In this document: positions 41,801-46,332 of the stretch, one piece after another
Layout: the number at the start of each line of letters is the position of its first letter
Position numbering within the stretch: the stretch's first letter is position 1
Origin: Oopsacas minuta
Lineage: Eukaryota; Porifera; Hexactinellida; Lyssacinosida; Leucopsacidae
DNA length: 64,000 nt
Assembly: GCA_024704765.1 (NCBI GenBank)
Contig: JAKMXF010000303.1
Coordinates: forward strand, 412,570 to 476,569
Direction: 5' to 3'
Made by a program: the position numbers and the translations under genes
Notes under the pieces: generated by a model
The model's database searches: none
What the model saw: the letters and a program-made list of their open reading frames with translations, nothing else
Told to the model about the DNA's origin: nothing

Positions 41801-42757
41801 ATCGTGCTTATCACGATAGAGAGATTCGAATTCAAATGTATTCCGTAGATCCTTAACCTTGACAAAAGACAAACAGACACTGACGACGAGCAACAATTGA
41901 GATTTGATAAAATAGATTACAGTATATATGTACGTCATACTAGATAAATATACATAAAATTTGTGTTAAATAAGTGAATTCATTCCCTGTTTCTACCTAA
42001 ATCGGCACAATATTCCCACAAAAATTGAATATACACCGCTGTATGAGTAACACAATGTTAAACTCTATAGACGTATTCATTATAGACATTGCACAGGTGT
42101 AAGGCTGTACAATTTTTGTCCTAAACTCAATTTACTGCATCACATATATATGAGAAACAAATCAGCCTCCATCTTGATATAATCAACGTAGTTTAAGCAC
42201 GAACATGCTAAACAGATACACACAGTTGAGTTAGGTATTTCAAATGTATATATCAATACATTTGAAATACCTAACTCAACTGTGTGCATCTATGACTATC
42301 TAATAATTTGATTTTCAAGAGGATGAATATCCTAAAGTTTTAAATCCCACTACATGCCGTCCTGACTAAACTAACACATTTAGGATGTTCCTATTAGATG
42401 GAACGGAACATCTATATTGAATTTTGTTGTATAGATGTTATCCTATAGTATTAGTATTATTTGGGAAAGGATAGATTATATCACGATTTAATGAAATAAT
42501 ATATTTATTAGAATACTCACTTGATCTCCTTCCTGGATAATAATTGGTTCTGTAGAGGCTAAGTTTATTTCACTGACTGCATGAGTATAACTAATACAGT
42601 AGATTAACACTAATGAGAATAGTAGCAGTCTGAGGTAGCCGAGACATGACGTAGATTGAAGCTTTGTAATTAGGTTGGATGGTCGTGATAAATGATTCCT
42701 GCTTCTGGAACGAGAAGTGTAAGATCTGTAAGAAGTAAGGGAGTCAGGTTGGTCCAT
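1195..42757 (-). CDS. ADGRV1: ADGRV1 (VLGR1)-type giant adhesion GPCR, N-terminal 3,450 codons
   Basis: Twenty-two exons join in frame with GT-AG borders: 42757-42521, 40840-40626, 34639-34306, 33450-33186, 26218-25926, 22831-22397, 22282-22010, 20803-20231, 19930-19529, 19160-17637, 17164-16927, 16849-16574, 16252-16008, 15777-15169, 14678-14331, 14251-13921, 13717-13419, 13297-13061, 12927-12517, 4606-4198, 3883-1917, 1625-1195. The domain order is signal peptide, about ten Calx-beta repeats, a LamG/pentraxin-like domain (residues ~1345-1515), about thirteen more Calx-beta repeats and EAR/EPTP repeats (from ~3290). I counted about 23 copies of the Ca-binding signature DxxPExxExF. This order and spacing match vertebrate ADGRV1, the very large adhesion receptor of ankle links and synapses. 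The remaining Calx-beta repeats, GAIN domain and 7TM region are not in the window. FREM or Na/Ca-exchanger proteins also carry Calx-beta but lack the LamG plus EAR combination. Confidence 0.85.
1917..3883 (-). CDS. ADGRV1: ADGRV1 exon 21: four to five Calx-beta repeats and first EAR repeat
   Basis: The split codon gives DNIAEGDETI across the junction, a canonical Ca-binding signature. Further signatures are [31 protein letters not shown] and [10 protein letters not shown]. The last Calx-beta strand ([14 protein letters not shown]) leads into the first EAR/EPTP blade: [28 protein letters not shown]. At 1,967 bp it is the longest exon of the gene in this window. Confidence 0.87.
3942..4180. mobile_element. 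Pogo/Tigger-like MITE filling an ADGRV1 intron
   Basis: Terminal inverted repeats cagtacgtcctcgctaatcc and ggattagcgagggcctactg are flanked by TA on both sides, total 239 bp. It makes up most of the 314-bp intron between exons 20 and 21. The ends match the CAGTNGACNCTCGNTAATCCGA style of pogo-type elements. No coding capacity. Confidence 0.75.
4198..4606 (-). CDS. ADGRV1: ADGRV1 exon 20: Calx-beta
   Basis: Starts [15 protein letters not shown], the exact continuation of the strand left open in exon 19, which proves continuity across the 7.9 kb intron. Linker [10 protein letters not shown], core [10 protein letters not shown]. Ends IEEDNI plus one base at donor GTTAGT. Confidence 0.85.
4633..4710. 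mobile_element. Short TIR element, same end sequence as 13768-13905
   Basis: cagtagaactcggataaga at the left and tcttatccg-like sequence leading to aaactgta at the right form imperfect inverted repeats. It sits just upstream of the acceptor of ADGRV1 exon 20. Confidence 0.4.
5036..5160. repeat. Interspersed repeat related to 37990-38345
   Basis: The stretch with ggctaccgatacgactggc, gcggccgctatgtgcagga and gtagccgttaagcagtg recurs in altered form at 37990-38345. It lies between ADGRV1 exon 20 and DRG2. Confidence 0.45.
5588..7388 (+). CDS. DRG2: DRG2, developmentally regulated GTP-binding protein 2
   Basis: Three exons, 5588-5904, 6257-6590 and 6942-7388, join in frame to 365 residues, the usual family length. 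The first ~60 residues ([20 protein letters not shown]) form the helical N-terminal region of DRG2 rather than DRG1. G1 is GFPSVGKS (residues ~72-79), G3 is LDLPG, G4 is NKID, and the C-terminal TGS domain ends [12 protein letters not shown]...IVKK. DRG2 is a conserved TRAFAC GTPase that associates with DFRP2 and translating ribosomes in the cytoplasm. The gene lies inside an ADGRV1 intron on the opposite strand. Three exons is few for an animal DRG2. Start ATG follows an A-rich leader (gtagaaagATGG). Confidence 0.95.
7576..7692. mobile_element. 117-bp MITE with perfect 13-bp TIRs
   Basis: acagtagactccg at the left and cggagtctactgt at the right are exact inverted copies. The interior includes ccgattaaccg and gggtcaaatagcctgg. 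Relatives are at 14933-15063 and 58152-58283. It lies between DRG2 and the first PM20D2 gene. Confidence 0.7.
7738..8280. repeat. Imperfect tandem duplication and (GTTT)n-containing interspersed repeat
   Basis: Two copies of a ~115-bp unit are at ~7949-8050 and ~8079-8175; both contain agaatca(c/t)actttcaa, gagtatgc(c/t)gagtc and ttgtaaaca. They are flanked by related blocks with aaatctcaattgttgtttg (7738 and 8188), the first followed by a (gttt)n run. The tail ttcatcgcgaagcgacgagcc recurs near 17575. No gene is seen here. Confidence 0.5.
8476..10253 (+). CDS. PM20D2: PM20D2-type M20 dipeptidase, copy 1
   Basis: Exons 8476-8896, 9075-9481 and 9864-10253 join in frame to 405 residues. The fold is M20D metallopeptidase. 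Metal-site residues visible are the Cys/His cluster in [16 protein letters not shown] (~100-115), the EE of GTPAEE and the His of MVHPFPFN. The dimerisation-domain motif is [12 protein letters not shown], and NYYLRAPNN follows. PM20D2 hydrolyses beta-alanyl and gamma-aminobutyryl dipeptides in the cytosol. The third-exon acceptor was set at tag|GCAGGAGC because the next AG would bring an in-frame stop. Copy 1 has EIAAMNYY where copy 2 has the more usual EKAELTYD. It is 321 bp upstream of copy 2 and nested in an ADGRV1 intron. Confidence 0.88.
10574..12447 (+). CDS. PM20D2: PM20D2-type M20 dipeptidase, copy 2
   Basis: Exons 10574-10994, 11304-11710 and 12058-12447 have the same lengths (421, 407, 390 bp) and splice phases as copy 1, giving 405 residues. 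By eye exon 1 is identical in DNA to that of copy 1, and exon 3 differs only near its start (EKEIPCSN against ENDIPYSN). Exon 2 carries nearly all replacements. The same metal-binding residues are present. Both copies appear intact. Activity on beta-alanyl dipeptides is inferred from the family. No separate promoter is obvious in the 321-bp gap between copies. Confidence 0.88.
11213..11275. repeat. Foldback in intron 1 of PM20D2 copy 2
   Basis: agaggataactagtgga (11213-11229) and tccaccagttatcctct (11259-11275) pair with one mismatch around a spacer containing (ga)n. Absent from intron 1 of copy 1. Confidence 0.65.
12517..12927 (-). CDS. ADGRV1: ADGRV1 exon 19: Calx-beta interrupted by PAN/apple-like insert
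   Basis: After ITYNTTQLN the exon holds a four-cysteine block with PAN/apple spacing: FRECARLC, then YSCAAL, then SCILYN, closing with SYYEKI. It then returns to a Calx-beta strand ([13 protein letters not shown]) at donor GAG|GTATAA. The following intron (4607-12516) houses DRG2 and two PM20D2 genes. PAN assignment is by cysteine pattern only. Confidence 0.7.
13061..13297 (-). CDS. ADGRV1: ADGRV1 exon 18: Calx-beta
   Basis: Signature [10 protein letters not shown], then VTGGARAGD, linker [10 protein letters not shown] and core [10 protein letters not shown] at donor GTATGT. Confidence 0.82.
13419..13717 (-). CDS. ADGRV1: ADGRV1 exon 17: Calx-beta
   Basis: The split Gly is completed (G+GC), followed by GASIASTNF, linker [10 protein letters not shown] and strands ending TFSIQ. 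Donor GTAGAA. Confidence 0.8.
13768..13905. mobile_element. 138-bp MITE filling ADGRV1 intron 16/17
   Basis: The ends cagtgaactcagataagatg and its inverted relative cgtcttctccgagttctactg are flanked by TA dinucleotides. It occupies 138 of the 203 bp of the intron 13718-13920, its right end 15 bases from the 5' splice site. Confidence 0.7.
13921..14251 (-). CDS. ADGRV1: ADGRV1 exon 16: Calx-beta
   Basis: Linker NDARGIFSF, core [12 protein letters not shown], signature [10 protein letters not shown] and a split Gly codon at the end (SPSG). The donor GTATGT lies only ~15 bases from the terminus of a MITE filling the intron. Confidence 0.8.
14331..14678 (-). CDS. ADGRV1: ADGRV1 exon 15: Calx-beta
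   Basis: [11 protein letters not shown] opens the repeat, with core [12 protein letters not shown] and signature [10 protein letters not shown]. Donor ACG|GTAATA. Confidence 0.82.
14933..15063. mobile_element. MITE related to 7576-7692, in ADGRV1 intron 14/15
   Basis: The left end tagtagactccgcttaatag matches the 7576 element. The interior gttaatcgggtca and agcctggtgccaatgcgact also matches, but the right inverted end is degraded. Confidence 0.5.
15169..15777 (-). CDS. ADGRV1: ADGRV1 exon 14: two Calx-beta repeats
   Basis: Starts [11 protein letters not shown]. Signatures [10 protein letters not shown] and [10 protein letters not shown] flank the linker [10 protein letters not shown]. Ends MISIQ at donor GTAAGA. 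Confidence 0.82.
16008..16252 (-). CDS. ADGRV1: ADGRV1 exon 13: Calx-beta
   Basis: Starts [10 protein letters not shown], has linker [10 protein letters not shown] and ends SLQVVRAQ at donor GTAGGT. It supplies the first half of the repeat completed by the next exon. Confidence 0.78.
16574..16849 (-). CDS. ADGRV1: ADGRV1 exon 12: Calx-beta
   Basis: [16 protein letters not shown] opens a canonical repeat, with signature [10 protein letters not shown] near the end. Phase 1 at both borders. Confidence 0.8.
16927..17164 (-). CDS. ADGRV1: ADGRV1 exon 11: Calx-beta after LamG
   Basis: Resumes Calx-beta right after the LamG domain ([11 protein letters not shown]). It carries a degenerate signature DDIVEPTEV and ends SDTGNG at donor GTTAGT, phase 1. 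Confidence 0.75.
17637..19160 (-). CDS. ADGRV1: ADGRV1 exon 10: Calx-beta repeats plus LamG/pentraxin-like domain
   Basis: A 1.5-kb exon with two Calx-beta signatures ([20 protein letters not shown]), then from about residue 335 of the exon a LamG/pentraxin-type jelly-roll. The recognisable LamG elements are FTLSAFIKG, the W of [17 protein letters not shown] and the closing [12 protein letters not shown]. This domain sits at residues ~1345-1515 of the assembled protein, the same place as the single LamG domain of vertebrate ADGRV1. It is the strongest family identifier together with the EAR repeats. Confidence 0.88.
19206..19360. repeat. G-run and degraded MITE end in ADGRV1 intron 9/10
   Basis: A run of 11 G (19206-19216) is followed at ~19316 by gtatttccctgaataagcgc and an inverted partner gcgcttattc. 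This is the same end family as the element at 53604-53738. Confidence 0.4.
19529..19930 (-). CDS. ADGRV1: ADGRV1 exon 9: Calx-beta
   Basis: Linker [10 protein letters not shown], core [14 protein letters not shown] and signature [10 protein letters not shown], ending with SPTGGADIQ. Donor GTATGT. Confidence 0.82.
20231..20803 (-). CDS. ADGRV1: ADGRV1 exon 8: two Calx-beta repeats
   Basis: Starts [13 protein letters not shown]. It has signatures [10 protein letters not shown] and [10 protein letters not shown] separated by linker [10 protein letters not shown]. Donor CAA|GTAAGT. Confidence 0.82.
22010..22282 (-). CDS. ADGRV1: ADGRV1 exon 7: degenerate Calx-beta
   Basis: The Ca-binding signature is degenerate ([11 protein letters not shown], no Pro-Glu), and the segment after it is proline-rich ([12 protein letters not shown]). 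It ends STQPTT at donor GTAAGT. It has probably lost Ca binding in this repeat (inference). Confidence 0.75.
22397..22831 (-). CDS. ADGRV1: ADGRV1 exon 6: Calx-beta
   Basis: It carries signature [10 protein letters not shown], linker [10 protein letters not shown], then the first half of the next repeat ending FTVIQ at donor GTGAGT. Phase 0 at both ends. Confidence 0.8.
22832..25925. other. 3.1-kb ADGRV1 intron without a recognised gene
   Basis: AT-rich sequence. At ~24610 there is an isolated pogo-like end (cagtagaccctcactaatct) without a clear partner. Short open frames here show no domain, no start context and no splice continuity, so nothing else is called. Confidence 0.5.
25926..26218 (-). 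CDS. ADGRV1: ADGRV1 exon 5: Calx-beta
   Basis: A split serine codon (A+GC) joins it to exon 4. It carries signature [10 protein letters not shown] and linker [10 protein letters not shown], and ends TVDWE at donor GAG|GTGAGA. The gap to exon 4 is a ~7 kb intron that contains the bHLH gene on the other strand. Confidence 0.8.
28160..28202 (+). promoter_or_regulatory. CRE palindrome and TATA box upstream of bHLH gene
   Basis: A perfect CRE/ATF palindrome TGACGTCA is at 28160-28167, followed 28 bases later by TATAAATA at 28195-28202. The bHLH start codon is at 28260, so transcription would begin around 28225-28232. This is a compact core-promoter arrangement for a gene nested in an intron of the opposite strand. 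Confidence 0.6.
28260..28535 (+). CDS. bHLH transcription factor, small, nested
   Basis: The 91-residue frame carries a basic helix-loop-helix domain at residues ~20-70. The basic region is [16 protein letters not shown]. Helix 1 is AYQSLREAL. After a loop, helix 2 opens [17 protein letters not shown], matching the family's K-L-S-K-x-E-x-L-x-x-A pattern. It would bind E-box DNA as a dimer in the nucleus. The basic region lacks the classical NxRER. The called frame ends soon after helix 2. In the +2 frame from ~28475 another coding-like stretch ([16 protein letters not shown] and onward) runs to a stop near 28609, suggesting a one-base shift, an unrecognised splice or a sequence error. Subfamily not assigned. 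Confidence 0.65.
   Translation: MELQERTKVNIRLGKLNLKQNPARIRIRTKRRLLRDAYQSLREALDISQDAHHLSNTEILYLAMDRIKLLNLCLQISYQNSNHMLENFGSG
28773..29043. mobile_element. Pogo-like MITE downstream of bHLH gene
   Basis: The left end cagtagaccttcgctcgcaa...tccgaa and the right end ttcggatatcagcgagggtct are inverted relatives. About 270 bp, non-coding. Confidence 0.55.
29044..31248. other. ADGRV1 intron sequence, no gene seen
   Basis: AT-rich DNA within the ~7 kb intron between exons 4 and 5. I see no splice-consistent Calx-beta exon, RNA gene or conserved frame. Confidence 0.45.
31249..31568. mobile_element. Pogo-like MITE
   Basis: The ends ccctcgattatccgaa and ttcggataatcgaggg form a perfect 16-bp inverted core, extended by cagtagagtaca on the left and aaaattgtact on the right. 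About 320 bp. Confidence 0.6.
31799..31925. repeat. 24-bp tandem repeat, five copies
   Basis: The unit aagaatagtatattcttcagg+att repeats about five times without visible change. On the minus strand it reads as five copies of NPEEYTIL inside an 89-codon frame (32053-31784, no recognisable domain). The unit contains the palindrome-like gaatagtatattc. Confidence 0.85.
32001..32041. repeat. Perfect 18-bp hairpin
   Basis: ttgactttgtttcccaag (32001-32018) and cttgggaaacaaagtcaa (32024-32041) are exact inverted copies separated by tatcg. It lies next to the 24-bp tandem repeat. Confidence 0.9.
33186..33450 (-). CDS. ADGRV1: ADGRV1 exon 4: divergent Calx-beta segment with two cysteines
   Basis: It begins [14 protein letters not shown], a typical end of a Calx-beta repeat. 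A divergent stretch follows containing the pair SCLQ...FFCEF, where the usual D-x-P-x-G-V-F linker is replaced by NDIPVYLSC. Donor CTATCA|GTGAGT, phase 1. Confidence 0.7.
34306..34639 (-). CDS. ADGRV1: ADGRV1 exon 3: Calx-beta
   Basis: Joining to exon 2 restores a Gln codon (CA+A). It contains the inter-repeat motif [10 protein letters not shown] and a degenerate signature [10 protein letters not shown]. Donor CAG|GTTAGA. The codon phase selects the upstream of two candidate acceptors. Confidence 0.8.
35775..35832. repeat. (CAGA)n microsatellite
   Basis: About 14 consecutive cagaca-type tetranucleotides without interruption. Confidence 0.95.
35930..37006 (-). CDS. WDR31: WDR31-like WD40-repeat protein
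   Basis: Single exon of 358 residues. It starts MGQNASSKF, a good N-myristoylation signal (Gly2, Ser6). WD40 blades are visible from ~residue 50: [22 protein letters not shown]...[21 protein letters not shown]...[21 protein letters not shown]...[12 protein letters not shown], then ATRWDRYTG and [14 protein letters not shown]. The blade [10 protein letters not shown]...[14 protein letters not shown] resembles vertebrate WDR31, a cilium-associated protein of similar length. The N-terminal ~45 residues are Pro/Ser/Thr-rich. It is nested in an ADGRV1 intron on the same strand, so it needs its own promoter. Intronless, but no sign of decay. Confidence 0.75.
   Translation of the reverse strand: MGQNASSKFPSNQDDPFLNPDKETTSSPVELDPTPKPKSVSMLDYSGPYFSSIFVQNSDSLVLGGTDGNLFYYSQNPPNVCRLNGHTNDITSLAFDSSLSLVASGSRDEYICLWDVSKIAEDKTKHRSYPINNLHGHELTVTALAIDQSQLFSGSRDNTVCLWDLNTGSCLNRCSIPRNLVTCVKWIPGERCVLQSSEDKHLRVWDTRTMDVVQNLLHPQCLLTACDVSQDGRSFYTSSRGPVENSATATRWDRYTGAVLREYPHLSDNLNTCHLCNELNCLITASNGGSLYFWDVEKGVLLFEKKYYSGPIYSIHRMPGHSDVLCSTHNRGIQIFSFNKSTLGPLQPTSFLIKASIQ
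37990..38345. repeat. Repeat block with several degenerate subunits
   Basis: Starts cagtcaacttttctataacg and repeats motifs such as ggctaccgaagggactggc, aagtgccctttatat and gtggccgttatatagagg several times with drift. It is related to 5036-5160. The left end resembles the cagtcaac ends at 49401 and 63336. Confidence 0.5.
40626..40840 (-). CDS. ADGRV1: ADGRV1 exon 2: Calx-beta
   Basis: It starts VAITLVRSG directly after exon 1 (phase 0) and carries the first Ca-binding signature [10 protein letters not shown]. Acceptor cttttttcag and donor GTTAGT. It ends in phase 2. Confidence 0.8.
42215..42290. repeat. Near-perfect 34-bp hairpin in ADGRV1 intron 1
   Basis: The arms at 42215-42248 and 42257-42290 are inverted copies with a single mismatch and an 8-base loop. 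The size and shape (76 nt) are those of a small-RNA precursor. It has no TA-flanked transposon ends. Transcription would come from the ADGRV1 pre-mRNA if it is processed. Confidence 0.85.
42521..42757 (-). CDS. ADGRV1: ADGRV1 exon 1: signal peptide and start of Calx-beta 1
   Basis: The start is taken at ATG 42757 (MDQPDSL); another in-frame ATG at 42802 is possible. A Ser/Arg-rich, basic n-region precedes a hydrophobic core ([16 protein letters not shown]) and a likely cleavage site near YTHA-VSE. The first Calx-beta strand follows and ends at EGDQ before donor GTGAGT. The n-region is unusually long for a signal peptide, so the true start or an upstream exon remains uncertain. Confidence 0.7.
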
Positions 42758-44061
42758 TTGAGAAGACTCGTGAGATATGCCTTTTGATAAAGTAATAGTC
42801 ATTGTTGTGAATATATTCAATATCACAACAGTATAGAAGTAATGAGAATGTCCACCCCAGACAGGATATACCAAGGTGCTGAAGGGGTAATAATAGAACA
42901 GATATTTCTAAGAGCAAATAATATGTGTCATAAAGAATGATGATACAAATAAACAACATATAGTATTATGAAGGGGCTGTTCAACCGTTACGTAAGGCTA
43001 CTAAGGGGAGAGGACAGGGCTCTCAAAAGTGGTATCTGAGGCAGTACAATCTATAAATAATTCGTCCTGATAAGGTGATAAACTACCTCATTTGTACATA
43101 TATAATATTGAATGATCTTCAACTTGAGTGTGACAGCCTAATTAATTAGTGCAACTGGTATGGTGCTATAGCTATTATTATGTCAGCTGATTTAAAATAT
43201 GAATGACAGTAGCAAGGTAGAGATCTCTTACTATTGTAATAATGAATTAATGCTAAACAGTAATATTCTTATATATCCAGATGTATTTGCATATTTTGTT
43301 TGATTTCTGTCACTATTATAATGAATTTAAACTGAAGTAGCAATTTTAATGTTTGTAGCATATAAGTGCGTAACTTTGATTATGTAAAGTAGAAGTGGGT
43401 AAAGAAACAAAGATTTCCATATTGATTAATTCCTTGAAGCAGACATGTACGAAAAGGCCACCTACTGAGTAATATATGTTCTATAATTGTTGGTAACAAT
43501 GAAAGGAAAGGTTTATACCATGGATAAGATAAGTAGAGTTATAGTAGAGTGATATAAACAGTTGCTGAAGGAAATAATTATATGGCAGAGGCTAGCTGTA
43601 TATAACAATAAACGTAAAATTGTTTCAGGAAAGAGCAATCTAATTATACAATAACTATGGTTACGTTACACCTGCTGCTACTGTGGTGCATATGTTGTTA
43701 AGAGGCTTTACTGACATGTTCCTAGGTCACGGGATGTGATCTAGGCTTCTAGGGGCATGTCAGTAATGATCTCAGCTTTTGATTTGTATTAAGTTGTATG
43801 AAAGTATTGGCAAGTTCAATTATAATTTATTAATTGTAAAAGCGGGGCAAATCTTAACATAAATTCCACATTACTGATTATAACCCACATACTTAGATAA
43901 ATTGTCTATTGCCATGTGTGTGTGCAGAGTGAAAATGATATATAAATAATTGGGATATTTCTCGAATTCTGAGCTGGAGACTGACATTTTGTTCCAGACT
44001 AATGTTGAATCAGGATTGAGGCATTCATCTAGTTATTGGAGCGGTAATCTACTATGGATTA
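42758..44061. other. Intergenic/upstream region of ADGRV1
   Basis: Putative 5' flank of ADGRV1 on the minus strand; the open frame continues upstream of ATG 42757 without a better Met than 42802. No TATA box or other gene was identified. Confidence 0.35.
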
Positions 44062-44453
44062 ATGCAGTGTTTCCCAACCTTTTTTTATTAGCGCCACACT
44101 CTTTTCATCCCTAATTATTCTCAAGGGTGAATTCAACTTTAATTCAACCGCCATAGGACGTGAACTTCAAGGGTACCGGTGGTGCCTGGCACCCCCACGA
44201 TCATCTCCAAGTTTACGTCCCTATCAATTGCAGTGTCAAAATTAACATAGTTATGCCATTGATGTAATATTCGTCTTTAGTTCTAGTCCTTCTTGACACT
44301 TAGCAATTCATCTCTAGAGGTACAGAAAATAAGCCTCTGAAAGCATTAGAAACAGATTAGTTTATGCAAGTGAAATTTCGTTGGCACAGCAAACAATGTT
44401 CTGAGGCACACAAGTGTGCTGCGTCACACCGGTTGAGAACCATTGGATTAACG
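44062..44453. mobile_element. hAT-like non-autonomous element
   Basis: The left end cagtgtttcccaacc and the right end ggttgagaaccattg are imperfect inverted repeats of the hAT type. The flanking ggattaa on both sides may be the target duplication. About 390 bp, no transposase. A solitary related end (cagtggttctcaac) is at 910-923. Confidence 0.5.
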
Positions 44454-44654
44454 GAATGGCTTGGAGCGAAATGTCGGACGTTCGTTCTGGGCAAAAAATC
44501 TATAAAATCTATCTAACATGTATTGTATCACTCTCAAAATGGTCTCGGTCCACCGTCCCCTTACAGGCAGAGTAGTTTAGTTTAATTATAATACAATACC
44601 ATATAATGAACAACAATTATAATTATTATTTACACAATTGGTAAGTCATCTCAG

Positions 44655-45257
44655 TTAAACTGTCTCTAGAATGTGAACCATATCTCTAATCTGCTTAGCA
44701 AAGTTGTGGAACTCAGGTAGCGACAGAGAGAACGAGTGTGTGGTTACCTGTCCGTCTGGGTTTGAAACCTTAAGTCTTACATCAACTCTAGCACTAGTCA
44801 GGTTCTTACAGCTGCTGCTACTAATAGCAACAGATAGCTTCCAATCAAAAGCAACAAGTTTACCAATACTCAGATCTGTAGGAGTTTGTAAACTTTCAAT
44901 AAGTGTACTGCCCTCACTCTCCCAGACCTCCTGGAACACCTGCAACTTATCTTGACTCAGGAGTAGCACTTGTTTCAGATCACTCACTAAATGAGCAGAG
45001 GTAGCTTTAACTTTCGCTCCACACTCAAATATAAACTGAATACTATCCATTACAGCTGATATTGTTTGTCCTACTGGTTCCACATAGTAGAAACACATTT
45101 CTTGATAGTATTCAGTATTCAGGAAGGTAGCAGAATGAGTTATCCAAGCTATTACATCTTGACACATCTCTAACAACAGACCTGAAGGAATGGCATTTAT
45201 AGCCTCTCCCGTTTCAACTAGTCCACGAGGGATATCTTTCAATACTTTGAGTGGCAT
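44655..45257 (-). CDS. COMMD6: COMMD6, COMM-domain protein
   Basis: Single exon of 200 residues. The C-terminal ~70 residues are a COMM domain beginning GKLVAFDWKLSVAISSSS with the conserved Trp, then VDVRLKVSNPDGQV and ending with HILETV. This most resembles COMMD6, whose human form also ends in ETV. The first ~125 residues form the helical HN domain, which the short human COMMD6 isoform lacks. COMMD proteins assemble as a ring in the Commander complex for endosomal recycling. Start ATG is followed by PLKVLKDIPRG; stop at 44655. It could be another COMMD paralogue, but the C-terminus favours COMMD6. Confidence 0.75.
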   Translation of the reverse strand: MPLKVLKDIPRGLVETGEAINAIPSGLLLEMCQDVIAWITHSATFLNTEYYQEMCFYYVEPVGQTISAVMDSIQFIFECGAKVKATSAHLVSDLKQVLLLSQDKLQVFQEVWESEGSTLIESLQTPTDLSIGKLVAFDWKLSVAISSSSCKNLTSARVDVRLKVSNPDGQVTTHSFSLSLPEFHNFAKQIRDMVHILETV

Positions 45258-45691
45258 ATTTATCGAATATATCCTGTTATCTAATTCACTAGATTAATTA
45301 GAGATTAAGATAAGTTATATAGCGTATGTATCAACGGATGTGATAAATAAGAATATATTTGGAGAAGTTCATACAAAAATATCAAAATATAATTAATACC
45401 AAATAAAGTGCCTCTACTATCTGTATCATAAGTTTGAGCTATTTTTAAGCTGATTATAAAAAATTGCATTTTCTGTGTTGAATTCTCAAAAATTGAAGAT
45501 AGCCCCAAAAGTCAAAACTCACAATCCTAGTCACTTACTCATTACTCATAAGTCATAACTTGCTTGAATGATTGTTATCAACAAATACAAATTCAACCAT
45601 TTTGAGGCAAATAATGAGAACATCAGAAATTTCAATGTAAATATCATTTGGCACTCAGCCATTAGTGTATTTTAGGAGCATAAATGTAAAT

Positions 45692-46108
45692 CCGCATGCG
45701 GAATCTAAGAGATATTAAATAAATATATCCGCATGCGGAATCTAAGAGATATTAAATAAGTATATCCGCATGCGGAATCTAAGAGATATTAAATAAGTAT
45801 ATCCGCATGCGGAGTCTAAGAGATATTAAATAAGTATATCCGCATGCGGAATCTAAGAGATATTAAATAAGTATATCCGCATGCGGAGTCTAAGAGATAT
45901 TAAATAAGTATATCCGCATGCGGAATCTAAGAGATATTAAATAAGTATATCCGCATGCGGAGTCTAAGAGATATTAAATAAGTATATCCGCATGCGGAAT
46001 CTAAGAGATATTAAATAAGTATATCCGCATGCGGAATCTAAGAGATATTAAATAAGTATATCCGCATGCGGAGTCTAAGAGATATTAAATAAGTATATCC
46101 GCATGCGG
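45692..46108. repeat. 37-bp satellite: twelve CCGCATGCGG palindromes
   Basis: The perfect palindrome ccgcatgcgg occurs 12 times at an exact 37-bp period, from 45692-45701 to 46099-46108. The linker is (a/g)-tctaagagatattaaat-aagtatat. The base after 'gga' alternates between A and G along the array (a,a,a,g,a,g,a,g,a,a,g), suggesting that some growth was by 74-bp dimers. It lies between the COMMD6 start and the LOG gene stop. Not CRISPR: there are no unique spacers. Confidence 0.97.
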
Positions 46109-46332
46109 AACTTTCGAAAATTTAACCCTTTCCAATATAAAAAATTTTGTAAATCAAGACCAACTCCCCTCCCAATGGAATAGGTTTTGTGGAACTTGAA
46201 ACGTTTAATTATACAATTTTAATTACGCTTAAGCAATCAATATTAAAGTGGTATTTGACTTGTTTAGTTTAATCTTGATTCTACATAGAAGATATAAATA
46301 AGTGAATTTATCGAATAAATATAAGTATAAAT

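Noticed and set aside
45692-46108. CRISPR-like array
   Set aside because: The whole 37-bp unit repeats, linker included; there are no unique spacers and the genome is eukaryotic. Recorded as a satellite.
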